Part shown: one piece after another, positions 40,416 to 47,707 of the stretch
Layout of the letters: every line of letters begins with the position of its first letter
Numbering within the stretch: the stretch's first letter is position 1
From: Shewanella abyssi
Lineage (GTDB): Bacteria; Pseudomonadota; Gammaproteobacteria; Enterobacterales; Shewanellaceae
Assembly: GCF_023284025.1 (NCBI RefSeq)
Contig: NZ_JAKIKR010000006.1
Coordinates: 62,001-126,000 of the forward strand
Direction: 5' to 3'
DNA length: 64,000 nt
Notes under the pieces: model-generated
Database searches by the model: none
What the model was told of the DNA's origin: nothing
What the model saw: the letters and a program-made list of their open reading frames with translations, nothing else
Program-made: the position numbers and the translations under genes

Positions 40416-41596
40416 GCTACTTCTCCCATTGGTTCACATTTATCAAGCATGGCGTTGAGTTCGGTTAATACATCACTGTGCTTGTGTTGTAATAACAACA
40501 ACTCATTAGCGCGTTCGCAGAGGTGGCGGTGACGATAATTACTAATTTTTTCTGGGTAAGCAGCGAAAGCCTTTTCGACTAGCTCAAATACCTCATTGGG
40601 CCAAACTGATTTGGTTTGATTATCTTTTTCTGTCTCCCGGGCAATTTGCTCTTCAATGTCAATTTGCGTGTTTTGTTGTGGCTCTACAGTCATCCTTATA
40701 TTGGCCGCTAACTCGACAATTCGCTGGGTGAGACTTTGCTTAACTTCTTGTTCAGAATCCCCATTGAGTAAGCAGTGATTGGCAAAGGCTTCAAATTCAC
40801 TCTCTACATCAAATGCAGTGTTTGCAGTGATTAACTCCTTGCTCAAGCTGTTTTCACTATCAAGGTAGTCATTCCAAGCTCTAGTCACGCAGAAAGTAAT
40901 TGAAAATGCCGATGCGATAGGCTGCGTTCTGTTTTGATTATCACCTGGTGCTTTTACTTGTGCTGCAGCTTCGACCATATCAAGCATGATTTGGCCATCT
41001 CGCAGTAGATCATCGCGATTGATGTAACCCATGCGTTCGCCTTGCCATTCTTTATCAAATACGGCTATGGCACAGGCAAAACCAGCGCTTGATGCTTCCT
41101 GTTTTTTATCAGCCGGTTTAAACCATTCTGGCAAGTCAAAGCTAATGCGGCCACGAATAAAGCAGACGTGATCGGCATCTTCGGGCCACCAAACTTCCGA
41201 TGTTGCCGATTTAATGACGTAAACCATTTTCGCGCCTTTATCACGCTCTATTAGCGTTTTTTTGATGATACTGCGCATGCCTGTTACTGCGTTGCCATCT
41301 TCTATACTGGCGCGGGAGTAGGGCGGGTTTGCATAGGCTTTGCCGCCTTTAAGTTCGGCAGTCCAATCTTGGGTTAGGGCGTTATCTTCTACTGTGTAAA
41401 ACTTAGGGCATTTGTTGTTACTACCATCGGTGAATAGGTCCAGTACAAACGGGCCGTACTTAGCAAATACGCCCCAAAACAATGCAGGCGGTGTTTGCCA
41501 CTGATCGCCGACTTCTTTCAAATAGTGTTGTGTTTGCTGCTTTAGCTTGGCTAGCCTTTGGGCGTAGCTACTTGGCGCTGTTGTTGTCTTTGTCAT
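40412..41596 (-). CDS. Phage DNA N6-adenine methyltransferase (Dam family)
   Basis: A 394-residue protein. The N-terminal 200 residues match the phage N6-adenine methyltransferase family: WQTPPALFW, DLFTDGSNNKCP and the catalytic ANPPYS motif (about residue 93). The remaining half is acidic and helical, with no assignment. It is coupled with the cytosine methyltransferase and so modifies phage DNA with a second chemistry. Confidence 0.9.
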   Translation of the reverse strand: MTKTTTAPSSYAQRLAKLKQQTQHYLKEVGDQWQTPPALFWGVFAKYGPFVLDLFTDGSNNKCPKFYTVEDNALTQDWTAELKGGKAYANPPYSRASIEDGNAVTGMRSIIKKTLIERDKGAKMVYVIKSATSEVWWPEDADHVCFIRGRISFDLPEWFKPADKKQEASSAGFACAIAVFDKEWQGERMGYINRDDLLRDGQIMLDMVEAAAQVKAPGDNQNRTQPIASAFSITFCVTRAWNDYLDSENSLSKELITANTAFDVESEFEAFANHCLLNGDSEQEVKQSLTQRIVELAANIRMTVEPQQNTQIDIEEQIARETEKDNQTKSVWPNEVFELVEKAFAAYPEKISNYRHRHLCERANELLLLQHKHSDVLTELNAMLDKCEPMGEVA

Positions 41597-41607
41597 AATG
41601 CTGTTCC

Positions 41608-41910
41608 TTAGCTTGCACTTGATGCTTTGTTATCACTTAACTGATTAGGGTTACTGGTGTAGCCAAAACGCGCCCAATCAAGTTCTTTGACCTGTTCGAT
41701 ATTGCTGGCGACCTCTTCGAGCCGTTCTTGGGCTCTGACCAGGTTTGAAACTTCAATACCAAAGCGAGCGGCAGCGCGTTCAACTGGTAGCGCGTTGACA
41801 TAATGCTCAATGAGGGCTTTCTTTTGCGGCTCAGAGTTCATCTTGGTGAACTTTTGGATCAGCAGCTGCATTCGCTCGATAGGCTCATGGCCTGCTAGTA
41901 GATAGTTCAT
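41608..41910 (-). CDS. Small HTH-like phage protein (PapB-like)
   Basis: A 100-residue protein with a helix-turn-helix candidate (LPVERAAARFGIEVSNLVRAQ, about 45-65) reminiscent of PapB/FocB regulators. A role in control of the early operon is possible. It sits four bases from the next upstream gene. Confidence 0.55.
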   Translation of the reverse strand: MNYLLAGHEPIERMQLLIQKFTKMNSEPQKKALIEHYVNALPVERAAARFGIEVSNLVRAQERLEEVASNIEQVKELDWARFGYTSNPNQLSDNKASSAS

Positions 41911-41913
41911 TGC

Positions 41914-42201
41914 TTATCCCTCTAGTTGTCGCATTGCAACACGCTCGATTATTGTCTGGTGTTCACTCATCATTCTTTGTTTGGCTTGCTCATTCAGCGC
42001 TATTAAGCGGGTGAAAGTGGCACGTTCATGGGGCCAGCACTTAATGGCTTGGTGATGGCTTTGTATTTGTTTTTCGAACCATTCAAGTGCCCATGTTAAA
42101 TCTTGCTCGGCTAGAAGTTGGTCGTAATGTTGCTGGTGCCTTACCTGCTTCATCAATCTGCTTACGCGGTTAGTTGATGTAGGTTTGTCTGATGACTCCA
42201 T
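41914..42201 (-). CDS. Hypothetical early phage protein (95 aa)
   Basis: A helical, His/Gln-rich cytosolic protein without recognised domains. GGAG lies about ten bases before the ATG at 42201. It overlaps the 3' end of the upstream gene by 40 bases; a start at Met17 would remove the overlap. Same operon as the methyltransferases. Confidence 0.6.
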   Translation of the reverse strand: MESSDKPTSTNRVSRLMKQVRHQQHYDQLLAEQDLTWALEWFEKQIQSHHQAIKCWPHERATFTRLIALNEQAKQRMMSEHQTIIERVAMRQLEG

Positions 42202-42485
42202 ACATTAATTACTCCGGTTATCCCTTGCTTGGGTTCGGTATAGCGAAGGCTAAACAGTTGCCCAAGCTCGCCTGCGTGATGCATGTACTGTTGTTGGAAT
42301 GCTTGGCTTGGGTGGTTATAAGCTAAGTACTTAGCCAATTTAGATGCTCTATGTTGTACTCGTGGACAATCTATCGGTTGAGATATGCCTTGTGATTTCG
42401 CCATTAAGCAAGCAAAACGAATCGCAACTAAAAGACGAAACTCAGTGCGTTGCTTGGGTGTTGTTTGTACTTTAGTTAGAATCAT
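42162..42485 (-). CDS. Hypothetical early phage protein (107 aa)
   Basis: First gene of the leftward operon. A basic, soluble, helical protein with no recognised family. The two operator palindromes listed next lie 20-60 bases before its start, so its transcription is under repressor control. Confidence 0.6.
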   Translation of the reverse strand: MILTKVQTTPKQRTEFRLLVAIRFACLMAKSQGISQPIDCPRVQHRASKLAKYLAYNHPSQAFQQQYMHHAGELGQLFSLRYTEPKQGITGVINVWSHQTNLHQLTA

Positions 42486-42505
42486 TTTGCTTACCGGTTA
42501 GATAA

Positions 42506-42545
42506 CTTGACTATAAAGTTAAGTTATCTTGACTTTATAGTCAAG
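42506..42545. promoter_or_regulatory. Two repressor-type operators of the leftward operon
   Basis: CTTGAC-TATAAA-GTTAAG (42506-42523) and CTTGAC-TTTATA-GTCAAG (42528-42545; perfect 18-bp dyad) lie 22 bases centre to centre, that is, about two helical turns. The same half-sites occur in the CI/Cro intergenic region. They overlap the expected promoter of the leftward operon. Confidence 0.8.
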
Positions 42546-43096
42546 TCATTGTGTTTATAAAACTTGATTTTTATGTTTATTTGAATCTTAAGAAGCTAAG
42601 AGATATGGATAGAAGAAAGACAAAAGTGGGAAAAAGTTTGTTTACATCTTGTTTATCAGCTTTAGTCATATCTCATCTAGTGTGAGACGAAAAATTCAAG
42701 AAATGACCTCACTGTTCGCCAAAAAAGGACTAGAGTGCTTCATTCCTAACACCTCAATACAGCTGTGTACCTACACAGTCGTATTGGCTTTTCCAACAAA
42801 TCAAGCCAAAAAATCAACAATTATTCCCACTTTACTATTGTGGGGTGTGAATAAACTATGTAAATTCAGTAGCATGAAAGTGTGCGACCTTGAATAGCTG
42901 AAATAGCAGGCAAGTAAAATGTGCGACTAAGTTTTATCAGTAGGTGTATTGGATACAATTTGGTTTAATTTGTCGTAATGCATTGTATTGATACATATGT
43001 AAGGCTTGATGCCCGTGCACGCTTTCTCGAGTGGACTTGGCAAAACGCGCAGGTCGTATATACAAATGTTAGCTTTTTTCTACCCTGGAGATAAAT
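42546..43096. other. Non-coding region between early operon and cassettes
   Basis: A 551-base AT-rich region. An imperfect inverted repeat (ATACAAT ... ATTGTAT) lies near 42952-42987. The cassette junction G^TTAGCT is at 43068/43069. No attC hairpin precedes this junction. No supported gene. Confidence 0.5.
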
Positions 43097-43720
43097 TTGA
43101 GTTTTAACAAACAAGATATGACAGTTCGTTTTGACGAAACGGCTACTTTTTTTGATGGCTGTCTATATGTAGATATTGATTATACCGATGATCAAAAAGC
43201 AGTCAGTGTTACGGTAGGTTTTGATGGGTTCGACTCTCAAACTGTTACCCTAGAGCGAGGTCAAGCACATGTATTTAACTTTGGCCTTATTTTTGAATTT
43301 AGAATTTTTAAAATTGAAAGTTATACAGTGAACATTCAAATCGGGGAAAAAAAAGTTAGTAATAGTATCAATAGTGTTTTAGCTAATTCAGATATATTTA
43401 GCGTACCTGATTCGGATGAAAAATTTTCTTCGAGTGAAATAGATGAACTTAAATCTAAATTGGAATCTATGGAGAGTGAGTTGCACTCTATGTACAAATT
43501 TACTAAAGAAGAAGCTGATTTTACTAGAAAAGCGTTCGATTTAATAAATAAAAATCTTGAAAGTAGTAGTAAAACCAGTTGGAGACAAACAACATATAGC
43601 ATTATAACTAGCGTCGCGTGTGCAGTAGCTCCGGAGCATTTTGAACAAGTTGCAAGCCTGTACGGTACAGCGAAAGAACACATCATTCCGGTTTTTAATG
43701 CATTAACAAACAAAAGCTAA
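43097..43720 (+). CDS. Cassette 1 protein, unknown (207 aa)
   Basis: N-terminal half rich in beta strands (about 1-95), then a short coiled coil (about 112-160) and a hydrophobic helix (about 160-178) that could be a membrane segment. It is not recognised. The start is TTG at 43097 with GGAG six bases upstream, 28 bases after the cassette boundary. The stop codon TAA is part of the R'' box (AGCTAAC), a common economy in cassettes. Low GC compared with flanking phage genes. Confidence 0.7.
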   Translation: MSFNKQDMTVRFDETATFFDGCLYVDIDYTDDQKAVSVTVGFDGFDSQTVTLERGQAHVFNFGLIFEFRIFKIESYTVNIQIGEKKVSNSINSVLANSDIFSVPDSDEKFSSSEIDELKSKLESMESELHSMYKFTKEEADFTRKAFDLINKNLESSSKTSWRQTTYSIITSVACAVAPEHFEQVASLYGTAKEHIIPVFNALTNKS

Positions 43721-43751
43721 CCATTATTTTCCGCTTAGCAAGGCGTTATGT
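43715..43751 (+). other. attC site of cassette 1, shortened
   Basis: R'' AGCTAAC (43715-43721) is joined almost directly to the L'-R' block (TTTTCCGCTTAGC, AAG, GC, GTTATGT at 43745-43751). The L'' arm and loop are missing, so the site is about 37 bases instead of about 60 or more. The block 43727-43748 is identical to 46589-46610 in the attC of cassette 4. Confidence 0.75.
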
Positions 43752-43767
43752 TTCATAAGGAATCAGA

Positions 43768-44415
43768 GTGAGACGATTATCTGCAATATTAATACTACTA
43801 TGCATCACATATTTCATTGGTGGCTGGATCGCCGTTCATTTCGGACTTTTTGATAAAGATGTCTATTTCTCTTATGCGGGAATTGTTGGTGGCTTAGCCT
43901 CTGTTGTTGGTTTATTTGCCTTTACAAAGCCTGCTTTAACCAAGACTGATCTTCAAGAGATTGAAATGGATTCTTTAAGGTCTATTGCCAAAACAACTGA
44001 TGAGTTGAGAGGTTTAGAAGAAACCAGAGCAAAGACAAAAGAAGAACTAGGTGATTTAGCAGTTCAAAAGAAAGCGATGGAATTGCTAGTCAAAAAAGCT
44101 AGCTTAGCTCTATTCCTTAAAGAACAATATTCACATCTTGAGAAAAAAGTAATTGAAGAGGTATCTTCTAATACTGAGCTTAATGAGAGTCTTGAAAAAT
44201 TAAAGGAAGTATCTCAAAAACTTAATGCTTTGAATGAAGAAATTGATAGAGATCCTAATGTTAGTCAACTCAAAGATATTTTGAGTACAGCAAGTCGTCG
44301 TGAGCCAACATTGGATGATGCAATTGAACAAATGCCTTCTATTGCTAAATTGACTTTTATAGTAATTAGGGAAATGGGCTTGGTAATCACAAACCTTACC
44401 CGTGCAATCAAATGA
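43768..44415 (+). CDS. Cassette 2 protein, membrane-anchored coiled coil (215 aa)
   Basis: Two N-terminal membrane helices (about 4-25 and 34-52) followed by a long coiled-coil region (about 65-175) and a short C-terminal helix. No family recognised. The start is GTG at 43768 with AAGGA upstream. Layout suggests an inner-membrane protein with a large cytosolic rod, but the function is unknown. Confidence 0.75.
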   Translation: MRRLSAILILLCITYFIGGWIAVHFGLFDKDVYFSYAGIVGGLASVVGLFAFTKPALTKTDLQEIEMDSLRSIAKTTDELRGLEETRAKTKEELGDLAVQKKAMELLVKKASLALFLKEQYSHLEKKVIEEVSSNTELNESLEKLKEVSQKLNALNEEIDRDPNVSQLKDILSTASRREPTLDDAIEQMPSIAKLTFIVIREMGLVITNLTRAIK

Positions 44416-44416
44416 A

Positions 44417-44518
44417 ACATAACAAGAAGCTCAACCAGACAGCTAAAGCTGTCGCATTTTTTTCAAACCGCAGCAAAAAAACTGCGCCAGCACGCTGCTG
44501 GTTAGCTTAGCGTTAGAG
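44417..44518 (+). other. attC site of cassette 2
   Basis: R'' ACATAAC (44417-44423), L'' AAGCTCAACCAG (44427-44438), L' CTGGTTAGCTT (44498-44508), R' GTTAGAG (44512-44518). L'' and L' pair with one unpaired base, the extrahelical base by which the integrase recognises the correct strand. Inner hairpins (e.g. GCAG...CTGC) fill the 102-base site. Confidence 0.9.
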
Positions 44519-44532
44519 CTTAAGGAGTATTC

Positions 44533-45333
44533 ATGACTGAATCTGTAAATGAAATGCCAGAAAGCAGCAAAAGTGCAAAGGTAGTCCGAGGCGCAATGCA
44601 AGCTGTAGGCGGGGCTGTTCCACTTGTTGGAGGTGTTTTCTCTGCAATTTCGGGAGCGTGGTCTGAAAATGAACAAGATAAGGTAAATAAATTTTTTGAG
44701 CACTGGGTAAAAATGCTTGAGGATGAGTTAAAAGAAAAAGAAGAAACGATTATTGAAATAATGGCTCGTTTAAATTTACAAGATGAAGCAATTGCAAAGC
44801 GTGTTGAAAGTAGATCCTACCAATCATTGTTAAAGAAAACATTCCGAGAATGGTCTTGCGCTGAGAGTGAAGAGAAGCGTGAATATATACGTAATATATT
44901 ATCAAATGCGGCGGGAAGCTCTGTATCGAGTGATGATGTAGTTCGCATGTTCATTGACTGGATTAATCAATACTCGGAGTTACATTTTCAGGTAATCGGA
45001 TCAATATATAATACTAACGGAATTACTCGAGGCCAAATCTGGGAGAAAGTTGGTAAAAACCGAGTTCGCGAAGATTCTGCTGATGCTGACTTATATAAAC
45101 TATTAATCCGAGATTTAAGTACTGGTGGTATAATTCGACAATACCGAGAAACTGACTATCATGGAAACTTTATTCCTAAGTCTACACAACGCAGATCTAA
45201 AGGAAGTGGTCCTAAGCCTGCAGTTTCAGCTTTTGATAATGTGGAGGGCTATGAACTTACCGCATTAGGTCAACAATTCATACATTATGCAATGACTGAT
45301 TTGCCATTAAGAATCGAGTTTTCTGGTGCTTAA
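44533..45333 (+). CDS. Cassette 3 protein, unknown (266 aa)
   Basis: An N-terminal glycine-rich hydrophobic segment (GAVPLVGGVFSAISGAW, about 26-42) that may insert in a membrane is followed by an amphipathic coiled-coil stretch (about 45-75), a helical middle region and a winged-helix-like C-terminus (RGQIWEKVG ... LIRDLSTGGII ... YELTALGQQFI). AAGGAG lies eight bases before the ATG. No named family is assigned. The mix of a putative pore-like helix and a sensor-like C-terminus is compatible with an abortive-infection protein, which is inference. Confidence 0.75.
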   Translation: MTESVNEMPESSKSAKVVRGAMQAVGGAVPLVGGVFSAISGAWSENEQDKVNKFFEHWVKMLEDELKEKEETIIEIMARLNLQDEAIAKRVESRSYQSLLKKTFREWSCAESEEKREYIRNILSNAAGSSVSSDDVVRMFIDWINQYSELHFQVIGSIYNTNGITRGQIWEKVGKNRVREDSADADLYKLLIRDLSTGGIIRQYRETDYHGNFIPKSTQRRSKGSGPKPAVSAFDNVEGYELTALGQQFIHYAMTDLPLRIEFSGA

Positions 45334-45334
45334 G

Positions 45335-45429
45335 CTCTAGCAAGGCAATTAAACGGAACTAAAACTGTGGGTTAGGTTTCGCTACACATTATAACCCACC
45401 ATTTTAGTCCACTTATTGCGGCGTTATAC
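45335..45429 (+). other. attC site of cassette 3
   Basis: R'' CTCTAGC (45335-45341), L'' GCAATTAAACGGA (45345-45357), L' TCCACTTATTGC (45408-45419), R' GTTATAC (45423-45429). The loop contains a further hairpin (ACTAAAA...TTTTAGT and TGGGTTA...TAACCCA). R'' departs from the expected CTCTAAC by one base. Confidence 0.9.
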
Positions 45430-45451
45430 AATTTAAAGGTTACCTATATTT

Positions 45452-46519
45452 ATGAGCATGAAAAAAGAGCTGATATTAATTGAATATGATGAAAAGCAAC
45501 GATTGTACTCTCAATTTTCTCTATCGATAGCGTCACTAATTAATACGTTATTAAGTGCATCTGAAATTGATGCTCATTCAGTGAACTCTAGAGTTAAAGA
45601 AAGAAGCAGTTTACAGAAAAAGATTGATAAAAAAGATAAATATAAATCCTTGTCAGAATTAACTGATATCGTTGGCATCAGAATTATTACTCATTACTCT
45701 GATGATGTTGACCTAATTGCTGATTTAATTGAGAAAGAGTTTTTAATTGATGTTGAAAATTCAATAGATAAAAGAGCTAGCTTAGATCCTGACAGATTCG
45801 GATACCTATCTTTACATTATGTTGCTGAAATATCAGAAAGTCGATCAGGTTTACCTGAATATAGGGGGTTTAAATCGTTGAAATTTGAGATTCAAATCCG
45901 TTCTATTTTACAGCACACATGGGCGGAAATTGAACATGATATTGGTTATAAATCAAAAATAGAAATTCCCAAGCAAGTACGTCGTAAATTTTCACAATTA
46001 GCCGGCCTACTTGAGTTAGCTGATGATCAATTTATTCAAATTAGAAATGAACTAGATAGTTATGAAAACGATGTACACGAGTCAATAGAGAAAACCCCTC
46101 AGTTTGTGAGTATTGATAAGGTATCTCTGTATAATTATGCCAACACAAGTAATTTTTTAAATCTACTAGATTTAGAAATCGCAGAAATAATTGGTGTTGA
46201 ACTTGTTGACTCAACAAAAGATAAAGCTGCAAGTCATGTTAAATATTCGAACTATTTTGGTATCGAAAGTATATCTGAAATTGAAGAATCATTAGAACTG
46301 AATAGAGGTTTAATTATACAGCGAGCTAAAGATGTTTATGTTACGAAAACTGATGAGACAAAATTAAGCAAAGGGATCTCCATCTTTTATATGTATCAAG
46401 TATTAGGCTCGAAAATAAAAACAGAAGAAGAAATTTTAAAATTTTTAGATGAAATGAAATTGAGTTCAACTGATGAACGAAATGATTTTGCTTCATATTT
46501 GCATAGTTTTGGAAAGTAA
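45452..46519 (+). CDS. Cassette 4 protein with RelA/SpoT alarmone-synthetase domain
   Basis: A 355-residue protein. Residues about 45-200 form a RelA/SpoT synthetase domain with the expected blocks: SLSELTDIVGIRIITHYSDD, FGYLSLHYV (the GYxSxHY substrate motif), and EIQIRSILQHTWAEIEHD with the catalytic Glu and IEHDIGYK. No HD hydrolase domain precedes it, and no TGS/ACT domains follow, so it is a small alarmone-synthetase type. The C-terminal 150 residues are not recognised. Such enzymes make (p)ppGpp or, as toxins, ppApp or tRNA pyrophosphate; some are phage-defence proteins. No antitoxin gene is seen next to it in the same cassette. Confidence 0.85.
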   Translation: MSMKKELILIEYDEKQRLYSQFSLSIASLINTLLSASEIDAHSVNSRVKERSSLQKKIDKKDKYKSLSELTDIVGIRIITHYSDDVDLIADLIEKEFLIDVENSIDKRASLDPDRFGYLSLHYVAEISESRSGLPEYRGFKSLKFEIQIRSILQHTWAEIEHDIGYKSKIEIPKQVRRKFSQLAGLLELADDQFIQIRNELDSYENDVHESIEKTPQFVSIDKVSLYNYANTSNFLNLLDLEIAEIIGVELVDSTKDKAASHVKYSNYFGIESISEIEESLELNRGLIIQRAKDVYVTKTDETKLSKGISIFYMYQVLGSKIKTEEEILKFLDEMKLSSTDERNDFASYLHSFGK

Positions 46520-46522
46520 ATT

Positions 46523-46613
46523 GTATACCAAATTGCTTAAGCGGGAAATAACAGTTGCCCATCGCTTCGCGATTATATCCAACCTTTCTTTTCCGCTTAG
46601 CAAGGCGTTACCT
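46523..46613 (+). other. attC site of cassette 4
   Basis: R'' GTATACC (46523-46529), L'' GCTTAAGCGGGAAA (46535-46548), inner hairpin ATCGC-TTC-GCGAT (46561-46573), L' TTTTCCGCTTAGC (46589-46601), R' GTTACCT (46607-46613). The L'' and L' arms pair with unpaired bases on one side. It marks the end of the array; the T of R' at 46608 onward is probably the original phage sequence. Confidence 0.9.
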
Positions 46614-46682
46614 CACAACCGGAAACCAATCCAAATCGAATGCATTAGAATTAATAGTCTAACGCGTTTATGTCCAATTTAG

Positions 46683-47372
46683 TTATATCAACACCGAGTA
46701 CCAAAAAACTTTGCCGATCACTTTGATATGTTTTAGGGCATCTGCTTCGTAGCGTTCGTCGGGATATTCGTCAATGTTATAACTACGCAAGCGAAGTCCA
46801 TTACCTGGTAGTCTGTAAAGCATCTTTACGCGTAACATGCCGTCATGGTTAATGGCGTACATCTTACCGTCTACAATATTGATTGCGGCAGTATCAATAC
46901 CTACTGTTGAACCGTGGGGTAATACCGGCTCCATGCTATTACCACTGACTTTAACGCAAGCGGCGTTATAGGTGTCTACGTTTTGTCGTTTTAAGGTCGA
47001 TTTAGCAAATCGAAGTTTAGGCCCTTTATATTCGACTGCCTCAGTAATACCTTCTCCAGCAGCTAGCTCTACTTCCATGTAAAAGGGTACCTCTACTTCA
47101 TCTTGGCCCAATGGGCTACCGTTGTCCCATGGTTCAAATCCACCGGCCCACTCAGCATTCTTTTCTACTTTTGGGCTTTCTACTCCATATAACAAATACT
47201 CAGGAGTGCATCCTAGCGCTTTAGCTAATCCATGAAGATTCTCACCTCTTGGAGAGGTTGAACCTGACTCCCAAAGCGAGATAGTGGCTTTTGTAACGCC
47301 GATTGTTTTAGCAATTGCTGGTTGAGTGAATTTCCCAGCCTTGCGACATTCTTTAATTCGTTCATTCATCAT
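46683..47372 (-). CDS. CI-like prophage repressor with S24 autoprotease domain
   Basis: A 229-residue lysogeny repressor. An XRE helix-turn-helix lies at about 15-60 (TQPAIAKTIGVTKATISLWE). The C-terminal LexA/UmuD-type domain has the cleavage pair Ala-Gly in VELAAGEG (about 107), the Ser nucleophile in SGNSMEPVLPHG (about 144) and a Lys in the KMYAINHDG region. DNA damage through RecA should trigger self-cleavage and induction. The start is ATG at 47372 or the adjoining ATG at 47369. The intergenic operators lie just upstream. Confidence 0.93.
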   Translation of the reverse strand: MMNERIKECRKAGKFTQPAIAKTIGVTKATISLWESGSTSPRGENLHGLAKALGCTPEYLLYGVESPKVEKNAEWAGGFEPWDNGSPLGQDEVEVPFYMEVELAAGEGITEAVEYKGPKLRFAKSTLKRQNVDTYNAACVKVSGNSMEPVLPHGSTVGIDTAAINIVDGKMYAINHDGMLRVKMLYRLPGNGLRLRSYNIDEYPDERYEADALKHIKVIGKVFWYSVLI

Positions 47373-47383
47373 AGTAAAGCAAT

Positions 47384-47436
47384 CTTAACTTAATGCTGGT
47401 TAAGTTTCCTATTCTGTTGTTGACTTCGTGGTCAAG
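47384..47436. promoter_or_regulatory. Repressor operators between CI and Cro genes
   Basis: GTTGAC-TTCGTG-GTCAAG (47419-47436) fits the CTTGAC-N6-GTCAAG operator. CTTAAC and GTTAAG at 47384-47404 form a second dyad with a longer spacer, and a CTTAAC half-site follows at 47441-47446. These sit between the divergent repressor and Cro-like genes. Confidence 0.75.
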
Positions 47437-47476
47437 TTTTCTTAACCTTTGTTTTGGTCATATATTGGAGTCTTAG

Positions 47477-47668
47477 ATGAAGACAAAAGATGCAATTTCG
47501 TACTTTGGGAATAAATGCTCACTCGCTGGAGCGCTTAAGTTATCTAAATCAGCCATAAGTCAGTGGCCTGAAGATGTCCCTGAGCTTCGCGCTTATCAAA
47601 TTGAGCGTTTAACGAATGGCGAGTTAACCGCCGTTCCTCAGCCGAATCATTCTGACAATGCAGCTTAA
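47477..47668 (+). CDS. Cro/YdaS-like DNA-binding protein
   Basis: A 63-residue protein with a helix-turn-helix (SLAGALKLSKSAISQWPEDV, about 15-34) typical of YdaS/Cro proteins, where the Gln-Trp pair ends the recognition helix. It is divergent from the CI-like repressor, so it should act as Cro in the lytic choice. Good AT-rich leader with TTGGAG before the ATG. Confidence 0.85.
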   Translation: MKTKDAISYFGNKCSLAGALKLSKSAISQWPEDVPELRAYQIERLTNGELTAVPQPNHSDNAA

Positions 47669-47707
47669 CCACTGACATTAACTTTAATAGGAAAAAGGAA
47701 AGTTTGC

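Larger units (their letters stand above)
43069..46607 (+). mobile_element. Array of four integron gene cassettes in the prophage
   Basis: Four one-gene units of 677, 767, 911 and 1184 bases. Each begins with TTRRRY-like bases after a G (43068, 43745, 44512, 45423) and ends with an attC whose R'' box is complementary to the unit's own first bases: TTAGCT/AGCTAAC, TTATGT/ACATAAC, TTAGAG/CTCTAGC (one mismatch), TTATAC/GTATACC (one mismatch). That is the diagnostic relation produced by cassette circularisation. All genes point rightward, as in integrons. No intI gene is present in the window. Confidence 0.9.

Noticed and set aside
42649..42897. An 82-codon rightward reading frame before the cassettes
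   Set aside because: Starts at TTG without a ribosome binding site, no family resemblance, low-complexity residues; likely chance.
43018..43074. A fifth attC or a full attI upstream of cassette 1
   Set aside because: No L''/L' inverted arms and no R'' box precede the GTTAGCT junction; only a short ACAAATGTT similarity to attI1, too little to name it.
46640..46670. Possible further cassette remnant (TCTAAC ... GCGTTTATG) after the array
   Set aside because: No complementary start, no arms; treated as ordinary flanking DNA.
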